A DNA stretch of 64,000 nt from Pseudomonas sediminis (lineage in GTDB: Bacteria; Pseudomonadota; Gammaproteobacteria; Pseudomonadales; Pseudomonadaceae), in assembly GCF_002741105.1 (NCBI RefSeq), contig NZ_NIQU01000002.1, positions 496,001 through 560,000 of the forward strand, given 5' to 3'. Within the stretch, counting starts at the first letter, position 1. Each line of letters opens with the position of its first letter. Positions 49,248 to 59,500 of the stretch are shown one piece after another. The notes under the pieces are model-generated. The model had not been told where the DNA came from and did not search any database. It worked only from the letters and a program-made list of their open reading frames with translations. The position numbers and the translations under genes are program-made.

Positions 49248-50609
49248 TCAGCCGTTGTGGCGCTGCACGAAGGAGCAGAAGTCCGCCAGTGGCATCGGCC
49301 GGCCAAGCAGGTAGCCCTGGAACTGGCTGCAGCCGTTATCAGCCAGAAACCGCCGCTGCGCCTCGGTTTCCACGCCCTCGGCGATCACCGTCATGCCCAT
49401 GCTCTGCCCCAGGGCGATCACCGTGCGCACGATGGTTTCGCTGTTGGCATCGGTGAGCACGTCGCAGATGAACGACCGGTCTATTTTCAGTTTGCTCAGC
49501 GGCAGACGCTTGAGATGGCTGAGGGAAGAAAAACCGGTACCAAAGTCATCCAGCGAAAAGCGCACGCCCTGCTCGACCAGGGCCGCCATCTTGCGCGTAA
49601 GGTCCTCCATGTCGCGGACGATCAGCGTCTCGGTCAACTCCAGTTCCAGGCGCTGGGCATCGATACCGTGACGCTCGATCAGGCCGAGGATTTCGGCGAC
49701 GAAACTGCTCTGTGAGAATTGCTTCTGACTGATATTCACCGCCAGCCCCACATCGCCAAAGAGCGGGTCATCCTTCCATTGCCGCAAGCGCGCGGCCGTT
49801 TGCTCCAGCACCCACTGGCCAATGGGGATGATCAACCCGGTGTTCTCGGCGTGGTCGATGAACTCACCCGGCGCCAGCAAACCACGCTGTGGGTGCTGCC
49901 AGCGAATCAGCAATTCGGCACCGATCACCCGGTTCGCGTCATTGAGCTGCGGTTGGTAATACAGCACGAACTGCCGCTCACGCACGGCCGCGCGCAAGTC
50001 ACGATCCAGCTCCGAGCGCTCGGCGGTATCGCTCTGCAGGATGTGCAGGAGCAGGAAAAACAGCGCCATGGCGGCAACGCCCTGCACCCAGGAGCCGACG
50101 ATGCGCACATCGTCCGGCAGCGCATAAAGATCGGTGGGCCGCCAGTTGGACGCGGCCAGTGCAACGAACAGCAGCAGGCAGAACAGGCACATGCCGTAAC
50201 GCAGCCACAAGGGCTCATCGCGGAAGGCCATCAACGCACCGACGGCCACCGGCAGCAGATAGAGATGAGTCGCACGCGGCGCCGTGAGCGTCGGCGGGTC
50301 GAGCAGCAGGGTCGAGGCGACGACGATAAGGATCAGCGCACCGAACAGAATCAGGTTGGCGCTGCGCGCCTGGTTGCGCAGGGTCAGCGCGAAAACCGCC
50401 ACACCACTGCAGACGATAGCCACATCCATGATGACGATGGCCCAGTAGCCGCGAGAGGAAAAGAACAGCCCCCAGAGCAGGCCCATCACGATCATCACCA
50501 AGCTCGACAGCATGCGCATCCGGCGCTCACGTCGCTGGCCGACCAGAGCCAGGTCTGCCCCATGCCAGAGTTTGCGCACGCGTCTGCCGAAGCTTGAGAG
50601 TGATGGCAT
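49248..50609 (-). CDS. Membrane EAL-domain c-di-GMP phosphodiesterase
   Basis: This 453-residue protein has five to six N-terminal helices (about 35-190) and a C-terminal EAL domain. The catalytic set is present: ExLxR as E232-LLIR, N292 (AVNIS), E327, D354/D355 ([10 protein letters not shown]), K375, E411 (AEGVE) and Q431. The first motif reads ELL rather than EAL, which is tolerated. It should cleave c-di-GMP to pGpG. No GGDEF is fused; the helix bundle may sense a membrane signal. It is divergent from the acyl-CoA dehydrogenase gene across a 370-bp gap. Confidence 0.9.
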   Translation of the reverse strand: MPSLSSFGRRVRKLWHGADLALVGQRRERRMRMLSSLVMIVMGLLWGLFFSSRGYWAIVIMDVAIVCSGVAVFALTLRNQARSANLILFGALILIVVASTLLLDPPTLTAPRATHLYLLPVAVGALMAFRDEPLWLRYGMCLFCLLLFVALAASNWRPTDLYALPDDVRIVGSWVQGVAAMALFFLLLHILQSDTAERSELDRDLRAAVRERQFVLYYQPQLNDANRVIGAELLIRWQHPQRGLLAPGEFIDHAENTGLIIPIGQWVLEQTAARLRQWKDDPLFGDVGLAVNISQKQFSQSSFVAEILGLIERHGIDAQRLELELTETLIVRDMEDLTRKMAALVEQGVRFSLDDFGTGFSSLSHLKRLPLSKLKIDRSFICDVLTDANSETIVRTVIALGQSMGMTVIAEGVETEAQRRFLADNGCSQFQGYLLGRPMPLADFCSFVQRHNG

Positions 50610-50937
50610 GATGAAATCCTTATCCGATCACTTCATTCTTGAAGCTGCCTGGCCGAATGCAAGTTTCCCAGATGCTTTTAATGCTGCTTGCACGCGGTGC
50701 CTGCAAATAGCCCGACAATAAATCAATCGCCGCCTCCCTGGCTTGTCCGCCTGAACCTTCAGAACCATGGCTTGGCCTATGACACCGACACCCACTGCTA
50801 GCACAAGGGGCGCAATCGGGCGCTTTTGCTTGTGAACCAGCAAAACCTGTACAGCCTGCACAACTTCAGGCGTGACGCAGCAGTCATTGCACGAACTAAC
50901 TCGAAAGGGCTTGCAAAGGAAGAAAAACAGCTATACA
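50610..50937. other. Divergent intergenic region
   Basis: No gene is supported between the EAL gene and the acyl-CoA dehydrogenase promoter. The stretch should hold the EAL gene promoter. I see no repeat-family copy here. Confidence 0.45.
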
Positions 50938-50970
50938 AAAGCTGTACACAGCAAAATATTGTACAGCTTT
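50938..50970. promoter_or_regulatory. Operator-like 11-bp perfect inverted repeat before the acyl-CoA dehydrogenase
   Basis: AAAGCTGTACA (50938-50948) and TGTACAGCTTT (50960-50970) are exact complements with 11 nt between, and a further CAGCTATACA sits just upstream (50928-50937). The pair ends 12 bp before the start codon, overlapping the translation signal region. This looks like a repressor site, for instance of a TetR-type fatty-acid regulator, though no such gene is next to it. Confidence 0.6.
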
Positions 50971-50982
50971 AGGTAAATCGAT

Positions 50983-52761
50983 ATGCCGTCCTACCGTGCT
51001 CCGCTGCGTGACATGCGCTTCGTGTTCGAAGAACTGCTCGACGCCTACACCCAGCTGCAAAACCTGCCCGAACACCATGAACTCAGCGCTGATCTCGGTG
51101 GTGCGATTCTCGAAGAAGCTGCAAAGCTGGCCGAGAACGTGCTGGCACCACTGAACGGCCCTGGCGATAAGCAAGGCTGCCAGTACGACCCGCAGAGCCG
51201 TAGCGTGCGCACACCGGATGGATTCAAGGCCGCCTACAAGCAGTTTGCTGAAGGGGGCTGGACAGCCCTGGCCTGTACGCCCGAGTTTGGTGGCCAGGGT
51301 CTGCCACATGTACTGAACATGCTGGTCGAGGAAATGACCTGCTCAGCCAACCTGTCGCTGGGCATGTACCCGGGCCTGACCCATGGCGCCATCAATGCCC
51401 TGACCAGCCATGGCACCCCCGAACAACAGGCGCAATACCTGCCGCGTCTGATCAGTGGTGAGTGGACCGGCACCATGTGCCTGACCGAACCGCAGTGCGG
51501 TACCGACCTTGGCCTGATACGCACCCGCGCCGTACCGCAGGCCGATGGCAGCTACGCCATCACTGGCACCAAGATCTGGATCACCGGCGGCGAGCACGAT
51601 CTGGTCGACAACATCGTCCATCTGGTGCTGGCCAAGCTGCCGGACGCACCGGATAGCGTCAAAGGCATCTCCCTGTTCCTGGTGCCCAAGGTGCTTGAAG
51701 ATGGCAGCCGCAACCCGGCCTTCTGCGGTGGTCTCGAGCACAAGATGGGCATCAAGGGTTCGGCCACCTGCGTGATGAACTTCGAAGGCGCCAAAGGCTG
51801 GCTGATCGGCGAACCGAACAAGGGTTTGAGCTGCATGTTCACCATGATGAACTCGGCCCGCCTGATGGTCGGCATGCAAGGGCTGGGCGTGGCAGAGAGC
51901 GCCTACCAGGTCGCCCTGGGCTTCGCGCGTGAGCGCCTGCAGAGCCGTTCAATCTCAGGGCCGAAAGCGGCCGACAAGCCCGCTGACCCGATCATGGTGC
52001 ACCCGGATGTGCGGCGCATGTTGCTGCGGCAGAAGGTGATGATCGAAGGCTGCCGCGCCCTCGCCTATTTCGCCGGCCTGCAGCAGGACATCGCCCACGG
52101 CGCCGAGGACGCCGAAGCCCGCACCCGCGCCGACGACCTGGTGCAGTTGCTCACGCCTGTGGTCAAGGCCTTCCTAACAGATGAGGGTTTCACCTGCGCC
52201 AACGAAGGTCTACAGGTGTTGGGCGGCTCGGGCTTCACCGAAGACTGGGGCATCGAACAACTGGTGCGCGACAGTCGCATCACCCGTATTTACGAAGGCA
52301 CCAACGGCATCCAGGCGCTGGACCTGGTGGGCCGCAAGCTCGCACTCGGCGGTGGTCGCGCCGTGCGTGCCTATTTCGCCTTGGTCGAAGGCTGGCTCAA
52401 GAGCAATGCCGATGCCCCGCACGCAGCGGCCGTCACCCAGGCACTTAAGCAACTGCAGCAAGCCACCCTATGGCTGGCCAGCGAAGGCAGCAAGGATCCG
52501 GAGCAGGCCGCCGCTGCGGCAACCCCTTACCTGCGCCTGTTCGGCCTGGCTAGCCTGGCGTGGTTGTGGTCGCAACAAGCCCAACTGGCCCAGCGTCACC
52601 TCGATGCCGGAACCTCGGAAACCCATTTCTATGCAGCCAAGGTCAAGTCTGCCGACTTCTTCATGGCGCGCATCCTGCCAGAAACCGATGCCCTGCTCAG
52701 CGAAATCAAGGCTGGCAAGGCGACGCTGATGGCCTTCACTGACGAGGAGTTCGCTGCCTGA
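50983..52761 (+). CDS. Acyl-CoA dehydrogenase (long, DmdC/FadE-like)
   Basis: This 592-residue acyl-CoA dehydrogenase has an extra C-terminal domain. FAD/substrate motifs include TGTMCLTEPQCGTDLG and TKIWITGGEHD; the catalytic-base region is GSGFTEDWGIEQLVRDSRITRIYEGTNGIQALDLVGRKL. The N-terminus MPSYRAPLRDMRFVFEEL is typical of the group that includes 3-methylmercaptopropionyl-CoA dehydrogenase and many beta-oxidation paralogues. It makes trans-2-enoyl-CoA while reducing ETF. Which chain length is used cannot be inferred. It is a single gene with its own operator and terminator. Confidence 0.92.
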   Translation: MPSYRAPLRDMRFVFEELLDAYTQLQNLPEHHELSADLGGAILEEAAKLAENVLAPLNGPGDKQGCQYDPQSRSVRTPDGFKAAYKQFAEGGWTALACTPEFGGQGLPHVLNMLVEEMTCSANLSLGMYPGLTHGAINALTSHGTPEQQAQYLPRLISGEWTGTMCLTEPQCGTDLGLIRTRAVPQADGSYAITGTKIWITGGEHDLVDNIVHLVLAKLPDAPDSVKGISLFLVPKVLEDGSRNPAFCGGLEHKMGIKGSATCVMNFEGAKGWLIGEPNKGLSCMFTMMNSARLMVGMQGLGVAESAYQVALGFARERLQSRSISGPKAADKPADPIMVHPDVRRMLLRQKVMIEGCRALAYFAGLQQDIAHGAEDAEARTRADDLVQLLTPVVKAFLTDEGFTCANEGLQVLGGSGFTEDWGIEQLVRDSRITRIYEGTNGIQALDLVGRKLALGGGRAVRAYFALVEGWLKSNADAPHAAAVTQALKQLQQATLWLASEGSKDPEQAAAAATPYLRLFGLASLAWLWSQQAQLAQRHLDAGTSETHFYAAKVKSADFFMARILPETDALLSEIKAGKATLMAFTDEEFAA

Positions 52762-52788
52762 TTGCAGGCAGCGCCAACAAGCTGCGCA

Positions 52789-52832
52789 ATCCGGCAACCC
52801 ACTTCTCCCCTTTTGGTTGTCGGATTTTTTTA
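52789..52832 (+). terminator. Intrinsic terminator of the acyl-CoA dehydrogenase gene
   Basis: ATCCGGCAACC (52789-52799) pairs with GGTTGTCGGAT (52815-52825) with one G-T pair, followed by seven T. A second perfect 10-bp hairpin (CTGCGGCCAG, 52841-52863) comes just before the next gene. Confidence 0.85.
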
Positions 52833-52890
52833 TTCTTCACCTGCGGCCAGTTACTGGCCGCAGTCAAATTCAACTGCGGAGCGATGAGCC

Positions 52891-53436
52891 ATGGCAACCC
52901 CGAGATCACGCCTCTGTTCAGTCCTGCTGCTATCGCTGGCACTCGCTGCTGGAGCGGCACAGGCCAATAGCCCGAGCGGTTGGCGCGAACAACTGCCACA
53001 AGCGACGCTTATTGGCAGTGGCGACTTCAGCTGGTTCGGTTTCTCCGTCTACAACGCCAAATTGTGGAGCCCGAGCAGTCGAGTTGACTTCACCGAGCCC
53101 TTTGCTCTCGAACTGACATACCGACGCACCATCAGCCGGGAAACCCTGGTCGACACCAGTCTCGACGAAATCCGCAGGATCAACGGTCAACCGCTGGACC
53201 CTGAACAGCAGTCCGCCTGGACGGAGCAGATGAGCCAGGCCTTTGTCGACGTCAAGGACGGTACGCGCATCACCGGCGTATTCCTGCCCGGCGAGGGCTG
53301 CCGTTTCTATGTCGACGGCCAATTGCAACACGTCATAGATGATCCGGAGTTCGCCCGCGCCTTTTTCTCCATCTGGCTCGACCCGCAGACCCGCAGCCCG
53401 AAACTGCGTGCCGCCCTGCTTGGCCTTAACCCATGA
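52891..53436 (+). CDS. Chalcone-isomerase-like periplasmic protein
   Basis: This 181-residue protein has a Sec signal (cleaved after about AAQA, residue 25) and the chalcone isomerase-like fold segment GSGDFSWFGFSVYNAKLW ... ELTYRRTISRETLVDTSLDEIRR. Bacterial members have no shown isomerase activity and may bind fatty acids. It is the first of three genes; the next starts 8 bp after its stop. In several proteobacteria this gene group travels with lipid-modification genes. Confidence 0.85.
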   Translation: MATPRSRLCSVLLLSLALAAGAAQANSPSGWREQLPQATLIGSGDFSWFGFSVYNAKLWSPSSRVDFTEPFALELTYRRTISRETLVDTSLDEIRRINGQPLDPEQQSAWTEQMSQAFVDVKDGTRITGVFLPGEGCRFYVDGQLQHVIDDPEFARAFFSIWLDPQTRSPKLRAALLGLNP

Positions 53437-53444
53437 GGTACTAC

Positions 53445-53978
53445 ATGAAAGCCCTATTGATCGTGCTGAGCACTCTGCTGCTGATCAGCTGCGGCCAGGT
53501 CCCGGTCGAACATTACGCCAACGAGAAACCCGTGCTGGATCTGCCCACCTACTTCTCCGGACCGGTGCAGGCCTGGGGCATGTTCCAGGATCGCTCCGGT
53601 GAGGTGATCAAGCGCTTCCACGTCGACATCCAGAGTCGCCGCGACGGCGAAAAACTGATTCTCGATGAACGCTTCCTGTACAGCGACGGCACCCGCCAGC
53701 GCCGGGTCTGGACCCTGACCCCGGACGGTGAAGGACGCTGGATCGGCACCGCCGACGACGTGGTCGGCGAGGCCATCGGTGAAGTGGCTGGCAACGCCCT
53801 GCGCTGGCGTTATCACCTCAACCTGCCGGTAGATGACAGCACCTACGTCGTCTACTTCGACGACTGGATGTACCTGATGGATGACGACACCCTGATCAAC
53901 CGCTCGGCCATGAGCAAGTTCGGCATCGAGCTGGGCCAGGTCACGCTGTTCTTCCGCCGGGGCGCTGCCACACCATGA
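53445..53978 (+). CDS. DUF3833 lipoprotein
   Basis: The 177-residue protein begins MKALLIVLSTLLLISCG, a lipobox with the lipid cysteine at residue 16, then the DUF3833 core (LDLPTYFSGPVQAWGMFQDRSGEVIKRFHVDIQ ... DDWMYLMDDDTLINRSAMSKFGI). The start at 53445 follows GAGG; an ATG at 53433 overlaps the previous stop and is also possible. It is probably anchored in the outer or inner membrane. Its function is unknown; it overlaps the next gene by 4 nt. Confidence 0.88.
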   Translation: MKALLIVLSTLLLISCGQVPVEHYANEKPVLDLPTYFSGPVQAWGMFQDRSGEVIKRFHVDIQSRRDGEKLILDERFLYSDGTRQRRVWTLTPDGEGRWIGTADDVVGEAIGEVAGNALRWRYHLNLPVDDSTYVVYFDDWMYLMDDDTLINRSAMSKFGIELGQVTLFFRRGAATP

Positions 53979-54673
53979 CCCTGCACAGCCTCGGTAGCGG
54001 CTACAAGGCGCTGGTGATTGGCGCCAGCGGCAGCATCGGCAAGGCCTTCTGCCAGGCGCTGCGTGCCGACCCCAACTGCGCCAGTGTGCGCGAGCTGAGC
54101 CGCAGCAGCGCGCCGTCACTCGATCTGGAGCTTCCAACCAGCATCGCCGAGGCCGCAGCGGCACTGACCGACGAAGGGCCGTATCAGTTGATCCTGCACA
54201 CGGCCGGGCTATTGCACCGCGACGGTATCGCACCGGAGAAAAGCCTGGCGGCCATCGAGGCCGATGCGTTGCAGGCCGTATTCCAGGTCAACACACTGGG
54301 ACCGGCGCTGGTGCTGCGCCACTTCCTGCCACTGCTGGACAAACAGGGCGCCATGGCCATGCTCTCGGCCAAGGTCGGCAGCATCGGCGACAACCGTCTC
54401 GGTGGTTGGTACGCCTACCGTGCGTCCAAGGCGGCGCTGAACATGCTGATCAAGACCGCCGCCATCGAGCTGGCACGCAGCAAGCCCAAGGCTCGGCTGC
54501 TCAGCCTGCATCCCGGCACAGTGATTTCGCCCCTGTCACAGCCCTTTCGCGGCGCCACAGCCGCACGACCGGCCGAACAGGCAGCAGCGGAAATGCTGCG
54601 GGTGATCGATGCATTAGGGCCCGAGCACAGCGGCAGCTTTCACGCCTACGACGGCCAGCCCTTGCCGTGGTGA
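53975..54673 (+). CDS. Short-chain dehydrogenase (CsgA/C-factor-like)
   Basis: This 232-residue SDR has GASGSIG (16-22), S131 and the Y148/K152 pair (WYAYRASKAALNM). It is short and lacks the usual C-terminal NGG motif, like CsgA-type SDRs. The start overlaps the DUF3833 stop (ATGA), so the three genes form one operon. The substrate is unknown. It is convergent with nfxB, with only 10 bp between the stops. Confidence 0.87.
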   Translation: MTLHSLGSGYKALVIGASGSIGKAFCQALRADPNCASVRELSRSSAPSLDLELPTSIAEAAAALTDEGPYQLILHTAGLLHRDGIAPEKSLAAIEADALQAVFQVNTLGPALVLRHFLPLLDKQGAMAMLSAKVGSIGDNRLGGWYAYRASKAALNMLIKTAAIELARSKPKARLLSLHPGTVISPLSQPFRGATAARPAEQAAAEMLRVIDALGPEHSGSFHAYDGQPLPW

Positions 54674-54683
54674 CAGGCTTGAA

Positions 54684-55235
54684 TCAGGGCCGTTGCTGCC
54701 CGGCACCCTTGAGAAAGAACTGCTCCAGCACCGCCAGCGAACGCGCACTGGCGGCGCGGCCACGGCGCTCGGCATCGACCATGCCATAAACAAGCGATAC
54801 GAACAGTTCGGTCAGCAGCTCGGCGGTGATGTCTATGCGGAAGTACCCCTCCTGCTGGCCACGCAGGAAGAAGCTGTCCAACGCATCGGTGTAGGCAATC
54901 CAGCGTGCCCCGTCCTGGTCCGGGTCGAGGCTGTCCGGGCGGTACTGGAAGATCATGAACACCAGCAATTCGCGGTGTCTGAGGTGATTCTCGATCAGGT
55001 CACGCAATGCCTGCGCCACATCGGCAACCTGCAGGTTGGCGTCTTCGATCACCTGGTTGAGCGCTGCCTGACTGTGATTCATCAGGCGCTCGACCAGGCT
55101 GTCACGCGTGCCACAGAAACGATGCAAGGTGGCCTTGCTGACGCCTGCAGCTTCGGCCAGGTCTTTCAGCGTCGCCCGCGGGCGATCGACGATGGCAACA
55201 GCCAGGGCCTTGAGCAGCTTTTCATCATTGGACAT
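54684..55235 (-). CDS. nfxB: HTH repressor NfxB
   Basis: The 183-residue regulator begins MSNDEKLLKALAVAIVDRPR and has the helix-turn-helix TLKDLAEAAGVSKATLHRFCGTRDSLVERL (23-52). The whole protein closely resembles P. aeruginosa NfxB as I remember it, including LLVFMIFQYRPDSLDP and FFLRGQQEGYFRIDITAELLTELF. NfxB represses mexCD-oprJ; nfxB mutants overproduce the pump. It is divergent from mexC with a perfect palindrome between, and starts after GGAGG. Confidence 0.93.
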   Translation of the reverse strand: MSNDEKLLKALAVAIVDRPRATLKDLAEAAGVSKATLHRFCGTRDSLVERLMNHSQAALNQVIEDANLQVADVAQALRDLIENHLRHRELLVFMIFQYRPDSLDPDQDGARWIAYTDALDSFFLRGQQEGYFRIDITAELLTELFVSLVYGMVDAERRGRAASARSLAVLEQFFLKGAGQQRP

Positions 55236-55324
55236 CGAAGGCCTCCAGCTTGAGCAGCGCGCATTGTGCAGAAAGAGTCCCCAGACTCAACGGGGACTTA
55301 CAATTTTGCTCACAGAAGACCCAC

Positions 55325-55344
55325 ATGAGTCAATATTGACTCAT
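55325..55344. promoter_or_regulatory. 20-bp perfect palindrome in the nfxB-mexC gap
   Basis: ATGAGTCAATATTGACTCAT is symmetric at every base. It lies 90 bp from the nfxB start and 64 bp from the mexC start, where a repressor would cover both promoters. NfxB is the likely binder, by position and symmetry. Confidence 0.82.
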
Positions 55345-55407
55345 TTAAGCCAAAGTACGATCATTCGCGCCTTTCAGGGAAAATGAATCTCAATCCAGGT
55401 GACAGGC

Positions 55408-56577
55408 ATGAGCAGAATTCGCGGACGTTACGTTTTTTCAGTGGTCACTCTGTTGGCAGCAATCGGCCTGGCCGGCTGCGACAAAGGCGAGCAAGGCTGG
55501 GGCGAGGCACCGCCACGCGAAGTCGACGTACTGACCGTCAAGCCCGAGCCGTTCACCGTGATCGCCGAACTGCCAGGCCGTATCGAACCGGTGCGCACCG
55601 CTGAAGTACGCGCCCGGGTCGCCGGCATCGTGCTCAAGCGCACCTTCGAGGAAGGCAGCGACGTCAAGGCCGGCGACCTGCTGTTCCAGATCGACCCGGC
55701 GCCGTTCAAGGCCGCCCTATCTCGTGCCCAGGGCGAACTGGCGCGCGCCGAGGCGCAGCTGTTCCAGGCTCAGGCCACGGTCAAGCGCTACGAGCCGCTG
55801 GTGAAGATCGATGCCGTCAGCAAGCAGGACTTCGATGTAGCCAAGGCCGCCCTGCAAAGCGCGCAGGCCGACAAGCGCTCGGCACAAGCCAGCGTGGAAA
55901 CGGCACGCCTTGATCTGGGTTACGCCGAAGTCCGCGCGCCGATTGCCGGGCGTATCGGCCGTGCCCAGGTGACCGAAGGCGCACTGGTCGGCCAGGGTGA
56001 AGCCACCCTGCTCGCGCGCATCCAGCAGCTCGACCCGGTGTATGCCGACTTCACCCAGCCAGCCGCCGATGCCCTGCGCCTGCGTGCCGCCATCGCCGAT
56101 GGCAAGGTCTCCGGTGAGACCGACAAGCAGCTGTCGCTGCGCGTCGACGGCACCGACATCGAGAGCAACGGCACTCTGCTGTTCACCGATATCTCGGTGG
56201 ATCGCAGCACCGGCCAGATCGCTCTGCGCGGGCGTTTCGACAACCCGCAAGGCGTGCTGCTGCCCGGTATGTACGTACGTGTGCGCACCCCGCAAGGCCT
56301 CGACCAGAACGCCATTCTGGTACCGCAACGCGCCGTTCAACGCTCTGCCGATGGCCAGGCCAGCGTGATGTTGCTGGACGCTGACGATACCGTCGAGTCA
56401 CGCCCGGTCACCACTGGCGCCATGCAGGGTTCGCGCTGGCAGATCAGTGAAGGCCTCAAGCCGGGTGACAAGGTCATCGTCAGCTCGCTGTCGGCGATCC
56501 GCCCCGGTGCCAAGGTGATGCCCCGCGAAGAAGGTGCGCCAGCGTCCGACGCCGCCAGCCAACCCAAGGCGCAATAA
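55408..56577 (+). CDS. mexC: RND efflux adaptor MexC
   Basis: This 389-residue periplasmic adaptor has a lipoprotein signal (LLAAIGLAGC, lipid Cys near residue 24), paired lipoyl half-motifs around the coiled coil (RIEPVRTAEVRARVAGIVLKR and LDLGYAEVRAPIAGRIGRAQV) and the C-terminal GMYVRVRTPQGLDQNAILVP barrel. It resembles MexC more than MexA. Start 55408 is chosen after AGGTGACAGG; a GTG three codons earlier is possible. It joins MexD and OprJ into a tripartite pump. mexD follows 15 bp later. Confidence 0.93.
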   Translation: MSRIRGRYVFSVVTLLAAIGLAGCDKGEQGWGEAPPREVDVLTVKPEPFTVIAELPGRIEPVRTAEVRARVAGIVLKRTFEEGSDVKAGDLLFQIDPAPFKAALSRAQGELARAEAQLFQAQATVKRYEPLVKIDAVSKQDFDVAKAALQSAQADKRSAQASVETARLDLGYAEVRAPIAGRIGRAQVTEGALVGQGEATLLARIQQLDPVYADFTQPAADALRLRAAIADGKVSGETDKQLSLRVDGTDIESNGTLLFTDISVDRSTGQIALRGRFDNPQGVLLPGMYVRVRTPQGLDQNAILVPQRAVQRSADGQASVMLLDADDTVESRPVTTGAMQGSRWQISEGLKPGDKVIVSSLSAIRPGAKVMPREEGAPASDAASQPKAQ

Positions 56578-56592
56578 GCCGGAGTCCATGAC

Positions 56593-59500
56593 ATGACGCC
56601 CCAGTTTTTCATCAAACGCCCGCGCTTTGCCTGGGTGGTCGCGCTGTTCATCTCGATGGCAGGCCTATTGGTCATCCCGTTTCTGCCGGTGGCCCAGTAC
56701 CCCAACGTGGCGCCCCCGCAGATCACAGTCACCGCCACCTACCCCGGTGCCTCGGCTCAGGTACTGACCGACTCGGTGACCAGCGTCATCGAGGACGAAC
56801 TCAACGGCGCGAAGAACATGCTGTACTTCGAGTCGACCAGCAACGCCAACGGCATCGCCGAAATCACCGTAACCTTCCAGCCCGGTACCGACCCGGATCT
56901 GGCCCAGGTCGACGTGCAGAACCGCCTGAAGAAGGCCGAATCGCGCATGCCGCAGGCGGTACTCACGCTGGGCATTCAGACCGAGCAGGCCACCGCCGGC
57001 TTCCTGCTGGTCTACTCGCTGCGCTACAAGGACGGCGACAAGAACGCCAACACCACGGCGTTGGCGGACTACGCCGTGCGTAACGTCAACAACGAGATTC
57101 GCCGCCTGCCCGGCGTCGGCAAGTTGCAGTTCTTCGACTCCGAAGCCGCCATGCGCGTGTGGATCGACCCACAGAAACTGGTCGGTTACGGCCTGTCCAT
57201 CGACGACGTCAATCAAGCGATCCGCACGCAGAACGTTCAGGTACCGGCCGGCGCGTTCGGCAGCACACCGGGCTCCAGCGAACAGGAACTGACCGCCACA
57301 CTGACCGTCAAGGGCACGCTGGACAACCCGGAGGAGTTCGCCGCCATCGTACTGCGCGCCAACCAGGACGGTTCGCAACTGACCCTGGGCGACGTCGCAC
57401 GCATCGAAGTCGGCCGCCAGGATTACAACTTCGGCTCGCGCCAGGATGGCAAGCCTTCCGTCGCCGCAGCCGTGCAGCTGGCGCCTGGCGCCAACGCCAT
57501 CCAGACCGCCAAGCTTGTAAAAGAGCGTCTGACCGAGCTGTCCGCGAATTTCCCCGACAACGTCGAATTTTCGGTGCCTTACGACACCTCACGCTTCGTC
57601 GACGTGGCCATCCAGAAAGTCATCACCACCCTGGCTGAAGCCATGCTGCTGGTGTTCCTGGTGATGTTCCTGTTCCTGCAGAACCTGCGCTACACGCTGA
57701 TTCCCACCATCGTGGTGCCGGTGTGCCTGCTCGGCACCCTGACCTTCATGTACCTGCTGGGCTTCTCGGTGAACATGATGACCATGTTCGGCATGGTGCT
57801 GGCCATCGGCATTCTGGTCGACGATGCCATCGTGGTGGTGGAGAACGTCGAGCGGATCATGGCCGAAGAAGGTCTGGCGCCGCTGCCAGCGACCATCAAG
57901 GCGATGGGCCAGGTATCCGGAGCGATCATCGGTATTACCCTGGTGCTGTCGGCGGTGTTTCTGCCACTGGCGTTCATGGCCGGTTCGGTCGGGGTGATCT
58001 ACCAGCAGTTCTCACTGTCGCTGGCAGTATCGGTCCTGTTCTCCGGTTTCCTGGCACTGACCTTCACCCCGGCCTTGTGCGCCACCCTGCTCAAGCCGAT
58101 CCCTCAGGGTCACCATGAAAAAACCGGCTTTTTTGGCTGGTTCAATCGCCAGTTCACCCGACTGACTGGCCGCTATACCGCTGTGAACAAGACCCTGGTG
58201 CCGCGCGCCGGGCGCTTCATGTTCATCTATATCGGCATCGTCGTACTGATGGGCTTCTTCTACCTGCGTCTGCCGGAATCCTTCGTACCGGTGGAAGACC
58301 AGGGCTACATGATCGTCGATATCCAACTGCCACCGGGCGCCACCCGCGAGCGTACATCGGCAGCAGGCGAAGAACTGGAAGCCTTCCTCGCGTCTCGCGA
58401 AGCGGTAGCCACCTCCTTCCTGGTGATGGGCTTCAGCTTCTCGGGCATGGGCGAAAACGCCGCGATTGCCTTCCCCCTGCTCAAGGACTGGTCCGAGCGC
58501 GATAGCTCGCAATCCGTGCAGGCGGAAACCGAGGCGGTCAACGCTCACTTTGCCAACCTCGATGACGGCGCAATGATGGCCGTGCCGCCTCCGCCTATCG
58601 AAGGCCTGGGTAATTCCGGCGGCTTCTCGCTGCGCCTGCAGGACCGCGGCAGCCTGGGCCGTGAAGTGCTGCTCGCCGCCCGCGACCAACTGCTCGGCGA
58701 GGTCAACGGCAACCCGCTGTTCCTCTACGGCATGATGGAGGGCCTGGCCGAAGCGCCACAATTGCGCCTGGTCATCGACCGCGAGAAAGCGCGTAGCCAG
58801 GGCGTCGCCTTCGACTCGATCAGCACCGCGCTGTCCACCGCCTTCGGCTCTGCGGTGATCAACGACTTCGCCAACGCGGGTCGCCAGCAGCGGGTCGTCG
58901 TGCAGGCCGAACAGGCCGCGCGAATGACCCCGGAAAGCGTGCTCAAGCTGCATGTACCCAACGATAGCGGCAGCCTGGTGCCACTGAGCGCCTTCGTCAC
59001 CACCCAGTGGGAACAAGGCCCAGTGCAGATCGCTCGCTACAACGGCTACCCGTCAATTCGCATCTCCGGCGACGCCGCCCCCGGTGTCAGCACTGGTGAT
59101 GCCATGGCCGAACTGGAGCGCATCGCCGCCGAGTTGCCGGAAGGTATCGGCTACGAATGGACGGGGCTGTCTTACCAAGAGCGGGTTGCCAGCGGCCAGG
59201 CGGTGATGCTGTTCGCACTGGCCATCGTGGTGGTGTTCCTGCTGCTGGTCGCACTCTACGAGAGCTGGGCGATTCCGCTGGCGGTGATGCTGATCGTACC
59301 GGTCGGCGCACTCGGCGCGGTGCTGGCAGTGACCGCCGTCGGCCTGCCCAACGACGTGTACTTCAAGGTCGGCCTGATCACCGTGATCGGTCTGGCAGCG
59401 AAGAACGCCATCCTGATCGTCGAGTTCGCCAAGGACTTGTGGGAAGACGGCTACTCGCTGCGTGACGCCGCCATCGAGGCAGCGCGTATGCGTTTCCGCC

